Source: Auritidibacter ignavus (GTDB taxonomy: Bacteria > Actinomycetota > Actinomycetes > Actinomycetales > Micrococcaceae). From it: a DNA stretch of 64,000 nt. The stretch covers positions 186,001 through 250,000 of the forward strand of contig NZ_RDQR01000001.1 of NCBI RefSeq assembly GCF_003703835.1, written 5' to 3'. Position numbers and translations under genes: made by a program. Position 1 is the first letter of the stretch, and every line of letters begins with the position of its first letter. Positions 39,101 through 47,393 of the stretch are shown here, piece after piece. A model generated the notes under the pieces. That model was not told the origin of the DNA. It made no database searches and worked only from the letters and a program-made list of their open reading frames with translations.

Positions 39101-40269
39101 CGTTCTCCGTGGTGGATCACCGTGGCGCGGTCATGGGGGTCGGTGAAGACCTCGGGCAGTTGCAACGAGACCTGGCCGGCGAAAACCGCACCGCCCTGGC
39201 CGAATCACTGACCCGCGCGGCTCAGGCTCAAGGCGTGGACCTCGCTCAGACCACTCAGCACCCCACCCCTGGCCCCGGGAAGGACACCACCCGACGGCAG
39301 CCAGCATCCAACAGCGGCAAGCAACCACCTCGACGGGACCAGGACCGGACCGTGACCGAGTCCTTCACGCCACGGCAAGGGTTGACCCGCTGGGATATCC
39401 CCGAGCTCCCCGAACAGGTGCAAACCCCGGTGGCCACCGGGTCCGGTCACCAGCTGGTGACCGGTTACCCGGCGCTATCGCCCGCTACCACTGGGGTGGG
39501 GGCTGATTTGGTGATCATGCGAACGCTGGGCGAGGCACAATCCGTGCACCGTCACGGCGTCGTAGCGTTGCTCCGGGCTGGGCTACCCGATACCCAACGC
39601 TATATTGCCGACCACCTCAGCAACGAGGAGAAGCTAACCTTCACCAGTGCCCCGCATTCGGATCTGCAAGAGATTGTCTCCGACAGTCTCACCGCGTCCA
39701 TCGATGCGCTGGTTCCAGCCTCGCACAGCCAACTCCCCCGCTCAGCCCAGCAGTTTGAGCAATTGCACGAGCAGGTTCGCGCCGAGGTGATAGACCAAAA
39801 CTTTCGGGTCACCGCGGTAGTCTCCGAGGCGCTGCACGCAGCTCGCCACGTACGCCGTGACGCCAAGACACTTAAGTCCTTGACCATGGCGCCGGTGCTG
39901 ACCGATATCCGCGCGCAACTAGATGAGTTACTGGGCGAGCATTTCGTGGCGAAAACCGGGTGGCGCCAGCTACGGCACCTACCCCGCTATATCCAGGCCA
40001 TCACTGTCCGGATTGAGAAATTGCAGAATTCAGCCCACGGTCTCCAGGCCGACGCAGCGTCGATGCAAGTCATTCACGATCTCGAGCAGGCCTACCAGCG
40101 CCGGGTGGATGACTATGCACAGGCCGGGTTCATTCCCGCTGAGCTCAGTCAGGTGTTTTGGCTCCTCCAAGAGCTACGGGTGAGCTTTTTTGCCCAGCAA
40201 TTGGGCACGGCCGTGTCGGTGTCGGAAAAGAAGGTCCGTGCTGCACTACAGGCCGTGCCCTCACCTTGA
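36118..40269 (+). CDS. hrpA: ATP-dependent RNA helicase HrpA
   Basis: A 1383-aa DEAH-box RNA helicase. Motifs: Walker A VAGETGSGKTTQLPK (~residue 57), QPRRIAARSVAERIAEEL, DEAH box in LIIDEAHERSLNIDFLLGYL (~150), SATI in ITSATIDVESFAEHF, and motif VI SQASANQRAGRAGRTSPG. The helicase-associated winged-helix/ratchet region and the long HrpA C-terminal domain (~700-1383) follow, with a Thr/Gln/Pro-rich linker near 1050-1090. Start uncertain: GTG at 36118 or ATG at 36136; neither has a good ribosome site. Confidence 0.93.
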   Translation: MRSPTTMTPFTSSSSTGYVLLPPARITYPEHLPVSSQRQQIMNAVAGHQVVIVAGETGSGKTTQLPKMCLELGLDQHGMIGHTQPRRIAARSVAERIAEELNETVGEHVGYQVRFTSEVSAETSVKVMTDGILLAEIQHDPLLRRYSMLIIDEAHERSLNIDFLLGYLKKILPQRQDLKVIITSATIDVESFAEHFSTPTGAAAPIIEVSGRTYPVEIRYRPLTDPRIADDPDDDADDAEDARDPLDAVADAVLELGTDHGGDTLVFFPGEREIRDAKEVIQAAISSHPRLKHADILPLYGRLSLAEQQRVFRRSSTSAPRIVLATNVAETSLTVPGITAVIDTGTARISRYSQRTKVQRLPVERISQASANQRAGRAGRTSPGVAIRLYSEEDFNQRPEFTDPEILRTSLASVILDMLAAGVATTPTDLEEFPFLQPPEHRQITDGIQQLLELGALNSGAPVEVTDRSGTKRTRTFTRGTITPLGRRLAQLPIDPRLGRMILAADQHKVAREVMVLAAGMTIQDPRERPADQRDAADQAHARFTDENSDFSAMLNLWVYLRSQQKQLSGNQFRKMCRREFINYLRVREWQDLVQQLRQMAHRVGLKVSAGPVDPVGTHEAVHQAVLTGLLSQIGTYQQRTKEYLGARNTKFRIFPGSGLFTKRHDYVMAAELVETSRLWARQVAKVEPEWIEEIAGPLAKSSVSDPYWSTRQGSAMARERVTVYGVPVAVDRPIKYYRVNRELAREMFIRHALVDGDWHTRHRFFARNRERMAEVDQLQTRHRRHDLKVSDEDLFAFYDARIPASVVSVRHFDRWWKKARRTDEYQLDIAVEDLIRVEPEQLDPAQYPSVLIHPTEHGELELPLDYTFAPMTLAQTRRENNSAGTPPPTDGVTVTIAVEILHRMNPDRFAWLIPGLREELITALIKNVPKALRKQLVPAPDTARRALAILNRDYDPLTDDFYDALSAVLLDVKHVKVPRDQWRPEALPEHLRMTFSVVDHRGAVMGVGEDLGQLQRDLAGENRTALAESLTRAAQAQGVDLAQTTQHPTPGPGKDTTRRQPASNSGKQPPRRDQDRTVTESFTPRQGLTRWDIPELPEQVQTPVATGSGHQLVTGYPALSPATTGVGADLVIMRTLGEAQSVHRHGVVALLRAGLPDTQRYIADHLSNEEKLTFTSAPHSDLQEIVSDSLTASIDALVPASHSQLPRSAQQFEQLHEQVRAEVIDQNFRVTAVVSEALHAARHVRRDAKTLKSLTMAPVLTDIRAQLDELLGEHFVAKTGWRQLRHLPRYIQAITVRIEKLQNSAHGLQADAASMQVIHDLEQAYQRRVDDYAQAGFIPAELSQVFWLLQELRVSFFAQQLGTAVSVSEKKVRAALQAVPSP

Positions 40270-40277
40270 GGTCTGTG

Positions 40278-40304
40278 CCACACCCGGCATGGTGCCGGCT
40301 GTGG
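40278..40304. terminator. Hairpin between convergent hrpA and HIT genes
   Basis: CCACACCCGGCA (40278-40289) and TGCCGGCTGTGG (40293-40304) pair with one mismatch around a 3-nt loop in the 45-nt gap between two converging genes. It lacks a T-tract on either strand. Bidirectional termination is likely from position. Confidence 0.5.
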
Positions 40305-40314
40305 TCGACCCCGC

Positions 40315-40743
40315 TTATGCTTCGGGGACGAATTCCTGGTGGCCGGCCCCCACGAGGGCGGCACGTAGTTTCTCGGCGGCCTGGTCCATCTCGGCGGGCT
40401 CAGGGTTGTTGTCAACCTTATCGAGGTCGAAGTCCTCCAACGAGCTGGAGGGCCAGACGTGCAGGTGCAGGTGCGGGATCTCATAGCCGGCAATCATCAA
40501 TCCGGCCCGTACCGCATTGAAGGTCTTGGGCATCACGGCGCCGATATTTTGGGCCACGGTGATCAAGTGCTGGAGCAGATCCGGATCAGCGTCGGTCCAG
40601 ACATCCACTTCTTCTCGTGGCACCACGAGGGTGTGCCCGGGTGCCATAGGGCCGATGGATAAAAAGCCCACACAGCGTTCGTCTTTCCACACGAACCTGC
40701 CGGGGATTTCACCATTGATGACGCGGGTAAAAACGGTGGACAT
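40315..40743 (-). CDS. HIT family nucleotide hydrolase/transferase
   Basis: A 142-aa histidine-triad protein. The triad reads HLHLHVWP (~residue 97), preceded by the HIT fold elements FTRVINGEIPGRFVWKDERCVGFLSIGPMAPGHTLVVP. Members hydrolyse purine nucleoside phosphoramidates or dinucleoside polyphosphates. ATG start at 40743. It converges on hrpA. Confidence 0.92.
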   Translation of the reverse strand: MSTVFTRVINGEIPGRFVWKDERCVGFLSIGPMAPGHTLVVPREEVDVWTDADPDLLQHLITVAQNIGAVMPKTFNAVRAGLMIAGYEIPHLHLHVWPSSSLEDFDLDKVDNNPEPAEMDQAAEKLRAALVGAGHQEFVPEA

Positions 40744-40867
40744 TGTCCTGACTCCTGTCTCGTGCTATCTCAACTGGGCACTGGGTCCTCAGCGCCAGAC
40801 GGGCTCGAACTCTCTCACGTCCAGTCTCGTCGTTTCGGCCACGGTGTTCAAGATCACCCAGCCAGGA

Positions 40868-41827
40868 TCAGTACGGATGCTCACCGGTGGCAACCGGGCG
40901 ATCCCCGGCGTTAATCCAGGCCGAAAACGACCCGGGGTAGAGGGCAACGTCCATGCCGGCAATATATAGAGCCAGCACTTCCGCGCTCGCAGTGACACCC
41001 GAGCCACAATAAACACCCACTGCATGTTCCGGTGCGACGCCGCGGGAGGCGAAATGCTCACGGAGTTTCTGGGCAGGCAAAAAGCGCCCGGTCTCATCGG
41101 TCAGCTCAGATACGGGGGCTGAGACGGCTCCGGGGATGTGGCCGGCCACCGGATCGATGGGCTCTTCTTCACCGGTGTACCGACGGTAATCGCGGGCATC
41201 GAGCAACACCCCGTTGTCATCAGCTGCTAGTGCTTCGACTTCCTCGGTGCCAACAACCGGCATTTTGCCCCAGCTGATGTGGGCCTTACCGATCGCTGGT
41301 AGCGCTTCTCCGGCCTGCAGCGGCAGACCGGCCTCACGCCAAGCATGGAGGCCTCCATCGAGCACATAAACACGTTCCATACCCGCATAGCGGAGCAACC
41401 ACCAGGCGCGGGGAGCAGAGGTCGAGGCCACATCGTCGTAGACCACCACAGTGTCGCCGTCATTGATGCCCAGCATACGCACTGCGTCCGTGAAGCGGGA
41501 AGCATCCGGTAGCGGGTGACGTCCCTCTGAGGGGGCGCCGTGCCCGGAGAGTTGCCCGGACATCGAGACGAACACAGCGCCGGGAATGTGCCCTTGTCGG
41601 TAGCGTTCATGGCCTTCACCGGGTTCGGTTGCCGACCAGCGCACATCGAGAATCACCAGGTGCCCGGCCTGCGGGGCTTGGTCGGTAGCAACAAATCCTT
41701 CCGGTTGTGTTCCGGGGTCCTCTTGAACGTGTTGCTCGTCGTCGTGGCGTAACCAGTACGACAGCACCTGATCTGCGATCAGCGCGGCGGGGCGCTGTTC
41801 GGTGGCAGTATGGCCTAAAGATGTCAT
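40868..41827 (-). CDS. Tandem-rhodanese sulfurtransferase
   Basis: Two rhodanese domains in 319 aa, TST/MPST type. The N-terminal domain (~50-175; VILDVRWSA, GHIPGAVFVSM, VVVYDD) has Asp where an active site Cys would sit. The C-terminal domain (~200-315) has the active loop CGSGVTA in VGVYCGSGVTASAEVLAL. Thiosulfate or 3-mercaptopyruvate is the expected sulfur donor; CGSGVT(A) is the mercaptopyruvate/SseA-like form. The ATG at 41827 overlaps the upstream gene's stop (ATGA); an in-frame GTG at 41836 is possible. Confidence 0.9.
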   Translation of the reverse strand: MTSLGHTATEQRPAALIADQVLSYWLRHDDEQHVQEDPGTQPEGFVATDQAPQAGHLVILDVRWSATEPGEGHERYRQGHIPGAVFVSMSGQLSGHGAPSEGRHPLPDASRFTDAVRMLGINDGDTVVVYDDVASTSAPRAWWLLRYAGMERVYVLDGGLHAWREAGLPLQAGEALPAIGKAHISWGKMPVVGTEEVEALAADDNGVLLDARDYRRYTGEEEPIDPVAGHIPGAVSAPVSELTDETGRFLPAQKLREHFASRGVAPEHAVGVYCGSGVTASAEVLALYIAGMDVALYPGSFSAWINAGDRPVATGEHPY

Positions 41828-42498
41828 CGAGTCCACGCGTGTTCGCCTTCGGCTAGGAGATTCAGCTCAATGCCGTAGCGTTCAGCAAAGGCCTGAACCT
41901 GTTTGTCGTAAATGGTGTGGCCGTTGTCTGACAACAGTCCGTCATGGATCGGCACCGCTTGGCGGGGCCGAACGCTAATCATGAAGTCTAAGGTATCTTC
42001 CAACGACGCCCAGGGCGCGTTAATCGGTAGGCACAGCGTATCGATCTCGACCCCGGCGGGAACAATGAAGCTATCACCGGGGTGATATACCGACCCGTTG
42101 AGCACGTAGCCGATGTTGTCGATTTGGGGGATCTGGGGGTGAATGATCTCGTGCTGGCCACCCACGGCTTGCACGTGAAAGCCAGGTAAATCTAGCTCGT
42201 CTCCGGCAGCGATCACTTTAAGTCGGTGTTCGGAAATATCGCGCTTTTCGGTTGCAACGCGGTGTGAGAGTCGTTCTATCACCGTTTCGGGCGCGTAGAG
42301 CCGGACCGAATAATGCCCGGCCAGCAACTGTACGACGAGCTCATCATCAACATGATCGGGATGTTCGTGGGTGATGAAAATGGTCTCCGCTCCAGCAGCT
42401 GCGGTGATCACATCGGTGAAACCACCGGGGTCAATCACGGTGCGGTGATCGGTGCTATCCAGGCGAACACACGAGTGCCCAAACTTTGTGAGTTTCAT
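41824..42498 (-). CDS. MBL-fold hydrolase, UlaG/UPF0173-like
   Basis: A compact 224-aa metallo-beta-lactamase-fold protein: KLTKFGHSCVRLD, metal motif THEHPDHVDD (~residue 45), HPGDSF, and a C-terminal VPIHDGLL. This architecture belongs to the UlaG-like/UPF0173 hydrolases; the substrate is unknown. I took the ATG at 42498 for its conserved MKLTKFGHSC opening, although no strong ribosome site precedes it; a GTG at 42531 would add 11 residues. Coupled by 4-nt overlap to the sulfurtransferase gene. Confidence 0.85.
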   Translation of the reverse strand: MKLTKFGHSCVRLDSTDHRTVIDPGGFTDVITAAAGAETIFITHEHPDHVDDELVVQLLAGHYSVRLYAPETVIERLSHRVATEKRDISEHRLKVIAAGDELDLPGFHVQAVGGQHEIIHPQIPQIDNIGYVLNGSVYHPGDSFIVPAGVEIDTLCLPINAPWASLEDTLDFMISVRPRQAVPIHDGLLSDNGHTIYDKQVQAFAERYGIELNLLAEGEHAWTR

Positions 42499-42661
42499 GT
42501 CGGACTGGCGACTTTGAGCTGAAATGTCCACGCTCCTACACTAACTGTTACAGCCGTGTTTGTGCAGATGCCTGTCGAGGCACGACCCGCTGTCATTTCC
42601 CGGAATCATTCCTACTCACGGCCAATATTCACCGCCACCCTAAACCCGAGGTTGCATCGCC

Positions 42662-43111
42662 ATGACAAATCAGCCGAAAACGCGTAATACCTGGCAGAAA
42701 CAAGCCATCCAGGAGTTCCTCTCAGCAACCGACGATTTTGTTTCGGCTCAAGACATTCACCAGGGTTTATTGCGTCAAGATCAAAAAGTCTCGCTGGCGA
42801 CCGTCTACCGAGTCCTCCAGGCCCAGGTTGAAGCCGGAACCGTCGATCTGCTCACCAGTGATGACGGAGAGTCCTTCTACCGTCACTGCACTAGCCCTCA
42901 ACACCACCATCACGTCGTGTGCACCCGGTGCAAAGCCACCGAAGAGTTTGAGGCTCCCGAATTGGAACAAGTTGCCGACGAGACCGCACGTCGGTTCGGA
43001 TATCTCCCCCAGGATCACACCTTGGAAATATTCGGGTTGTGCCCGAACTGTCAGCGCGATCAGCTCGCGGGCCGAGAAAACCTCACTAACGAATCAGTAC
43101 CCGAAACTTAG
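42662..43111 (+). CDS. zur: Fur-family zinc uptake regulator Zur
   Basis: A 149-aa Fur-family repressor. The N-terminal winged helix is QKQAIQEFLSATDDFVSAQDIHQGLL through VSLATVYRVLQAQ (recognition helix). The dimer domain holds the regulatory metal site HCTSPQHHHHVVC and two structural CxxC pairs (CTRC, CPNC). I call it Zur rather than Fur because it lies 2 nt from the convergent znuCBA genes and a matching operator lies upstream of znuA. ATG 42662 has GAGG upstream. Confidence 0.88.
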   Translation: MTNQPKTRNTWQKQAIQEFLSATDDFVSAQDIHQGLLRQDQKVSLATVYRVLQAQVEAGTVDLLTSDDGESFYRHCTSPQHHHHVVCTRCKATEEFEAPELEQVADETARRFGYLPQDHTLEIFGLCPNCQRDQLAGRENLTNESVPET

Positions 43112-43113
43112 CG

Positions 43114-43980
43114 TTAGGAGTGGTCATTCTCGTCTGCTCTTTCTTGCCCGTGGCTGTCATTATCGGTATGAGGCAACGCCACGATCCCCTGGGAACTCAG
43201 CTCTTCGGTGAGATTGGCTGTATCATGCAGGGCACCCAATCCGTAGGCCGTTTCCAGGTTCTCGCGCGTGAGTACCTCGCTGGGAATGCCACAAGCCAGC
43301 ACCTTTCCTTTGAGTAGCACCACATAATCGGCCACAGCGGCCTCATCGAGATCGTGCGTCGTCATCACCACGGAATGACCGTGTTTGGTCTCTTCGTGAA
43401 TCACCTGGTCGATGACTTTCATCGAGCGGACGTCCAGTCCGGTCATCGGCTCATCGAGCACGAGAATCTCATGACCTTGGGCAATCCCCTGGGCCACATA
43501 CACGCGCTGACGCTGACCGCCGGACAGTTCTTCCAGATGCTTTTTCTTCAGGTGAGTGATCTCCATGACCTCCATGGCCCGGTCCACGGCAACCCGGTCC
43601 TTCGCGGTGCTCAGACCAAACCAGCCGGTCTGGGGGTAGCGCCCCATGGACACCACGTCCTTGACCGTAATTGGGGTACCGGTCGGAAAGACCACCGACT
43701 GCATCACAAAGGAGACGTGTGGTCGCATTTTCTCAGGTGAGCGGCCCAGCACCGTTAGTTCACCGGCAGCCACCGGCAAAACACCGGCGATCGCCTGCAA
43801 CAAGGTGGATTTACCAGACCCGTTTGGTCCTATCACCGCGGTAATGGCTCCGGCGGGTATGTGAAAACTCGACCGGTCCACGGCGACATACTGACCATAG
43901 GCCAGTTTGATGTCCCGGGCCTGGACAAGGAGTCGTTGGTCCGGCGCGGTCGAAGCGTGCGTTGTCGATGGTGAAATCAT
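43114..43980 (-). CDS. znuC: Zinc ABC transporter ATP-binding protein
   Basis: ATPase of the zinc importer, 288 aa. Walker A IGPNGSGKSTLLQAI (~residue 52), Q-loop FVMQSVVFP, signature LEELSGGQRQRVYVAQ, Walker B EILVLDEPMTGLD, and the H-loop MTTHDL. The ~45-residue C-terminal tail is acidic and ends DNDSHGQERADENDHS. The ATG overlaps the znuB stop (ATGA). Confidence 0.94.
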   Translation of the reverse strand: MISPSTTHASTAPDQRLLVQARDIKLAYGQYVAVDRSSFHIPAGAITAVIGPNGSGKSTLLQAIAGVLPVAAGELTVLGRSPEKMRPHVSFVMQSVVFPTGTPITVKDVVSMGRYPQTGWFGLSTAKDRVAVDRAMEVMEITHLKKKHLEELSGGQRQRVYVAQGIAQGHEILVLDEPMTGLDVRSMKVIDQVIHEETKHGHSVVMTTHDLDEAAVADYVVLLKGKVLACGIPSEVLTRENLETAYGLGALHDTANLTEELSSQGIVALPHTDNDSHGQERADENDHS

Positions 43981-44939
43981 GCGTTCGGACCTTTGACGTG
44001 GGCCATGGTCGGTTGGGTGCTCGTCTGATTGGCCACCGGGTGTTGAGCTGCCAACAAAGCCGGCTCCGCCTCGGGAGCATCGGGGTCCTCGGGGCCGTAC
44101 TCCGAACGCAACGCCCGGGAGCGGATCCGGCGAACGATATCTCGAATTGCTAGGACCACAAAGAACAATACGATGGGAACCATTGCCATCGTGGCAGAGG
44201 CAGCGGTGTCCGCGTGGTAGCTAATAATGAGTCCGGTAGCCACCGAGGTAACCCCAATGAGCACCGAGACCAGCATCATTTGGGGCACGCTACGGGTCAG
44301 CAACGCCGCAGTGGCTGCCGGTCCGACGAGGAGACCGAATACCAGCACCGTTCCCACCGCTTGGAAACTGCCGATCACAGCTCCGGCAATCATGATCAAC
44401 AACAACCAGTGCGTCAGCTGTGGTCGCATTCCCAAGGACTTGGCTTTCAGCGGAGAGAAGCTCAACGCTAACAAGGGTCGATAAAGCATGAGGGACATCA
44501 GCACGACGACCACCAAGAATACTGACTGAGCGATAATGTCTTGGCGACTGACGCCCAAGGCATCACCAAACAGAATGGTGGTCAACGAGCCGGCGAAAGA
44601 CTCGAGCGTAGAAATCATCACCACACCGAGGCCCAACATGCCGACAAATAACAACCCGATGGAGGTGTCCTCTTTCAAGCTGGTGGTGCGGTGGACCAGC
44701 TCCATGCCGGTGACCATCACCACCGCGGCAATCCCGGCCCCCAGGTAAGGTGAAAAACCGAAAATCACCGAGGCGGCAATGCCGGGAACGACGGCGTGGA
44801 CGAACGCGTCGCCGAAGAAACTCATCCCGCGCAAGACCAGCCACACGCCAACCACGGCACTCATCACCGCAGCCAGCATGCCACCGATGAGAGCGCGTTG
44901 CTGGAATCCGAGCGCAAACGGGTCTAACAACCATTCCAC
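43977..44939 (-). CDS. znuB: Zinc ABC transporter permease
   Basis: A 320-aa ABC-3 family permease with about nine membrane segments; typical motifs include the FFGDAFVHAVVPGIAASVIFG loop and the region SFQAVGTVLVFGLLVGPAATAALL. The C-terminal ~50 residues are hydrophilic. GTG 44939 is chosen because AGAGAGGTGATC upstream pairs almost fully with the 16S rRNA 3' end and leaves 6 nt to the GTG; a GTG at 44951 would lie inside that site. 61 nt from znuA. Confidence 0.92.
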   Translation of the reverse strand: MEWLLDPFALGFQQRALIGGMLAAVMSAVVGVWLVLRGMSFFGDAFVHAVVPGIAASVIFGFSPYLGAGIAAVVMVTGMELVHRTTSLKEDTSIGLLFVGMLGLGVVMISTLESFAGSLTTILFGDALGVSRQDIIAQSVFLVVVVLMSLMLYRPLLALSFSPLKAKSLGMRPQLTHWLLLIMIAGAVIGSFQAVGTVLVFGLLVGPAATAALLTRSVPQMMLVSVLIGVTSVATGLIISYHADTAASATMAMVPIVLFFVVLAIRDIVRRIRSRALRSEYGPEDPDAPEAEPALLAAQHPVANQTSTQPTMAHVKGPNA

Positions 44940-45000
44940 GCCGTCGATCACCTCTCTTGAGTTACCACCTGAACACCGGCACGCAGTTGCGCGAGGAAGG

Positions 45001-46176
45001 CTACTGCTCGCCGTTCAATCCATCACGCAACTGTTCTGCGTTGTAGATCATGGCGTCCTGATAGGTAGATGCTTCCGAATCGGGCTCACCCAATCCACCT
45101 TCGTACAGGTGGATCAGCGGAACCTCGCCGTGGTCTTCAGCCAGTCCTTCCAACGTCGGATTGGGGCTAAGCTTATCGGTCACAGCGGCGTCGGCGTCTT
45201 CGTCTTCTAGCACCTGAGCAAGTTCACTCAATGCAGCGCTGGAAGGCTCCGCGTCGGTGGAACCACCAGGAATCACGATACCGCGAATCTCGAAACCATA
45301 CGCATCAGCAAAGTACTGGTAGGCTGCGTGGTCGGTGACCAAGGAGGGCTCGTCAGTCTCGATCTCGTCGAGGATATCGCGAACCTCTTGATCGGTTTCC
45401 TCAAGGTCAGCCTTAACATCGCTGGCGCAACTGGTGTACTGCTCGGCCAGCTCCTGATCGTCAGTGTGCTCAGCCAGCTGATCACCGATCAGCTCGGCTG
45501 CGGTAGCCATCCGAGATACGTCCATCCACACGTGCGGATCTTCATCACCATGGTCATGGTCGTGATCATGGCCATGCTCTTCATCACCATGATCATGGTC
45601 GTGATCATGGCCATGCTCTTCATCACCATGATCATGGTCGTGATCATGGTCGTGCTCTTCATCACCATGGCCATGTTCGTGATCATGGTCATGGTCTTCA
45701 TCACCATGATCATGATCGTGGCCGTCATTGTGCACATGATCATCGCCGATCGGTAGTGGCTCGAGCTCTTCACCCACCTCGTAGATGTCAGCACCATCGG
45801 ATTCCGCGTTGTCCAGAGAATCCTGCATAGCGGCTTCGAGGCCCAAGCCGACGGAAACCACCAGGTCTGCATCGACAACATCGGTGACCTGCTTGGAAGA
45901 TAGCGAGAACTGGTGCGGGTCATCACCGGGGCCCATCAGGACCTGGGTTTCACCACCGGCGCAATCAGTAATTTGTGAGGTAATGGAACCAACCTGGGTC
46001 GTGGTAGCAACGACCGACAGTCCCTCTTTCTGTTCTCCTTGCCCGGCGTTGGCCTCAGAATCGGCGTTGTCGTTGGAGCAGGCACTCAACCCGAGAGCAG
46101 CAATAATACCCAGTGAGCCGAGGGCCATAGCAGCCCGGCGATGAGGCGAGCGCAGGTTAATGTGATCGCGACGCAT
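45001..46176 (-). CDS. znuA: Zinc-binding lipoprotein of ABC transporter with His/Asp tandem repeats
   Basis: Extracytoplasmic zinc-binding component, 391 aa. The N-terminus is a lipoprotein signal (GIIAALGLSACSND, lipobox LSAC at ~residue 33). Two lobes (~55-145 and ~215-390) follow the cluster A-I fold, with metal ligands expected in PHQF, the DPHVWMD motif, and TDHAAYQYFADAYGF. Between them is an unusually long His-rich loop (~147-213) with five 13-residue repeats of the type HGHDHDHDHGDEE. The ATG at 46176 has AGGAGG 9 nt upstream. Confidence 0.94.
   Translation of the reverse strand: MRRDHINLRSPHRRAAMALGSLGIIAALGLSACSNDNADSEANAGQGEQKEGLSVVATTTQVGSITSQITDCAGGETQVLMGPGDDPHQFSLSSKQVTDVVDADLVVSVGLGLEAAMQDSLDNAESDGADIYEVGEELEPLPIGDDHVHNDGHDHDHGDEDHDHDHEHGHGDEEHDHDHDHDHGDEEHGHDHDHDHGDEEHGHDHDHDHGDEDPHVWMDVSRMATAAELIGDQLAEHTDDQELAEQYTSCASDVKADLEETDQEVRDILDEIETDEPSLVTDHAAYQYFADAYGFEIRGIVIPGGSTDAEPSSAALSELAQVLEDEDADAAVTDKLSPNPTLEGLAEDHGEVPLIHLYEGGLGEPDSEASTYQDAMIYNAEQLRDGLNGEQ
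45540..45734. repeat. 39-bp tandem repeat (5 units) inside znuA
   Basis: The phrase CTTCATCACC recurs at 45540, 45579, 45618, 45657 and 45696, exactly every 39 bp. Units 2 and 3 are nearly identical and the outer units diverged. In the minus-strand frame each unit encodes 13 residues rich in His, Asp and Glu. Confidence 0.95.
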
Positions 46177-46270
46177 ATGCTGTGTCCTCCTGAAATCACG
46201 TCAATCTGACAAATAAAACAGTCCCCGCACCATCTTCATGGAGGGGTTCGTATCCAGTCGTGAACACACT

Positions 46271-46299
46271 ATCATATTGAAAACAGTTCTCATTATCAG
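46271..46299 (-). promoter_or_regulatory. znuA promoter with Zur operator between -35 and -10
   Basis: Plus-strand TGAAAACAGTTCTCA (46278-46292) is a 15-bp palindrome (TGAAAAC-A-GTTCTCA, one mismatch) close to actinobacterial Zur boxes of the TGAAAATCnTTTTCA type. On the minus strand CTGATA (plus 46294-46299), a 17-nt spacer and TATGAT (plus 46271-46276) form a promoter, so the operator fills the spacer. A leader of ~88 nt then runs to the znuA ATG. Confidence 0.75.
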
Positions 46300-46320
46300 A
46301 AAACAACCCTCGTCAAGCCC

Positions 46321-47391
46321 TCAAGAGGACTGTGACGTGTCAGTGGCGGACGTGGGCTGAGTAGCGTCGTGAATTTCACCCACCAGCACTTCCAGGACGT
46401 CCTCAAGGAACAGCACACCGATGGTTTCTCCTTGCGGCGAAATCACGCGCGCGACGTGCGAACCGGTGCGCTGCATCACTTCCAGAGCATCTTCGATCTC
46501 TTCGCTGGCTGCCACATTCGACATCGATCGGATCTTTGATAGAGGTAGCGGGTCCTCGTAGCGGAATTCTGGGACGGTCATCACGTCTTTCAGGTGCAAG
46601 TAGCCGAGATAGGCTCCGTCGTTGGTGTCTTCAATCAGGAACCGAGAGAACCCGGTGTGGCGCACCGCGTCGTCGAAATCCTCCGCCGAGGAACCCAGGG
46701 GCAGGGTGATGACATCGTCCAAAGGAAGCATGACTTGTTCCGCGGTGTAGTCAGAGAATTCCAGGGCGCCCGAGAGTAAACCGGTGTTGTCGTCTAAGAG
46801 CCCGGAACGCGTGGATTCTTCAACGATGGATTGGACCTCTTCCAAGGTATAGGTCGAGTTGACCTCGTCTTGGGGTTCGACTTTGAACAATTTCAGCACG
46901 ACATTGGCCGCAAAGTTCAAAAACAACACCAGCGGACGTAATACTTTGTCCAGGGCCACCAGCGGTACAGCAAGCACCAGAATCGCCCGATCGGCCAGGG
47001 TCACAGCCGCATTTTTGGGCACCATCTCACCAAAAGTCACGTGCAAGAAGGTCACGATCAACAACGCCAAGATAAAGGCGGTGGTATCGGCGACCGGATC
47101 AGGGAGTCCAGTAGCCTGCAGCGGAATACTAAACAGATGGTGGATAGCCGGTTCGGAGACATTGAGGATCAGCAGCGAACAAACCGTAATGCCCAGCTGA
47201 CAGACCGCCAGAATGTGGGTGACGTGTTCCATCGCATACAGGGCGGTATTGGCCAGCTTTGACCCGTTTTCGGCCTTAGGTTCAATCTGCGAGCGCCGGG
47301 CACCCATGACCGCAAACTCACCGGACACAAAGAAAGCGTTGCCCAGCAAGAGAACAACGAGCCAGATGATACCTGAGACGTGCTCATCCAT
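46321..47391 (-). CDS. CNNM/CorC-type transporter (DUF21 plus CBS pair)
   Basis: Hemolysin C/CNNM-family membrane protein, probably for Mg2+ or related cations. The 356-aa protein has an N-terminal DUF21 domain with four membrane segments (IIWLVVLLLGNAFFVSGEFAVMGARRSQ; GTTVCSLL-type segments; FGEMVPKNAA) and a CBS pair (~205-330; SGALEFSDYTAEQVMLPLDDVITL, GETIGVLFLEDVLEVLVG). It lacks the C-terminal CorC/HlyC domain that its neighbour has. It starts 2 nt after that neighbour's stop, so the two are cotranslated and may form a heteromer. Confidence 0.9.
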   Translation of the reverse strand: MDEHVSGIIWLVVLLLGNAFFVSGEFAVMGARRSQIEPKAENGSKLANTALYAMEHVTHILAVCQLGITVCSLLILNVSEPAIHHLFSIPLQATGLPDPVADTTAFILALLIVTFLHVTFGEMVPKNAAVTLADRAILVLAVPLVALDKVLRPLVLFLNFAANVVLKLFKVEPQDEVNSTYTLEEVQSIVEESTRSGLLDDNTGLLSGALEFSDYTAEQVMLPLDDVITLPLGSSAEDFDDAVRHTGFSRFLIEDTNDGAYLGYLHLKDVMTVPEFRYEDPLPLSKIRSMSNVAASEEIEDALEVMQRTGSHVARVISPQGETIGVLFLEDVLEVLVGEIHDATQPTSATDTSQSS

Positions 47392-47393
47392 CG

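Noticed and set aside
45328-45756. Hydrophobic plus-strand frame with repeated Met-rich units opposite znuA
   Set aside because: It is the antisense of the His/Asp repeat array (GTG/ATG-rich codons) and has no start signal.
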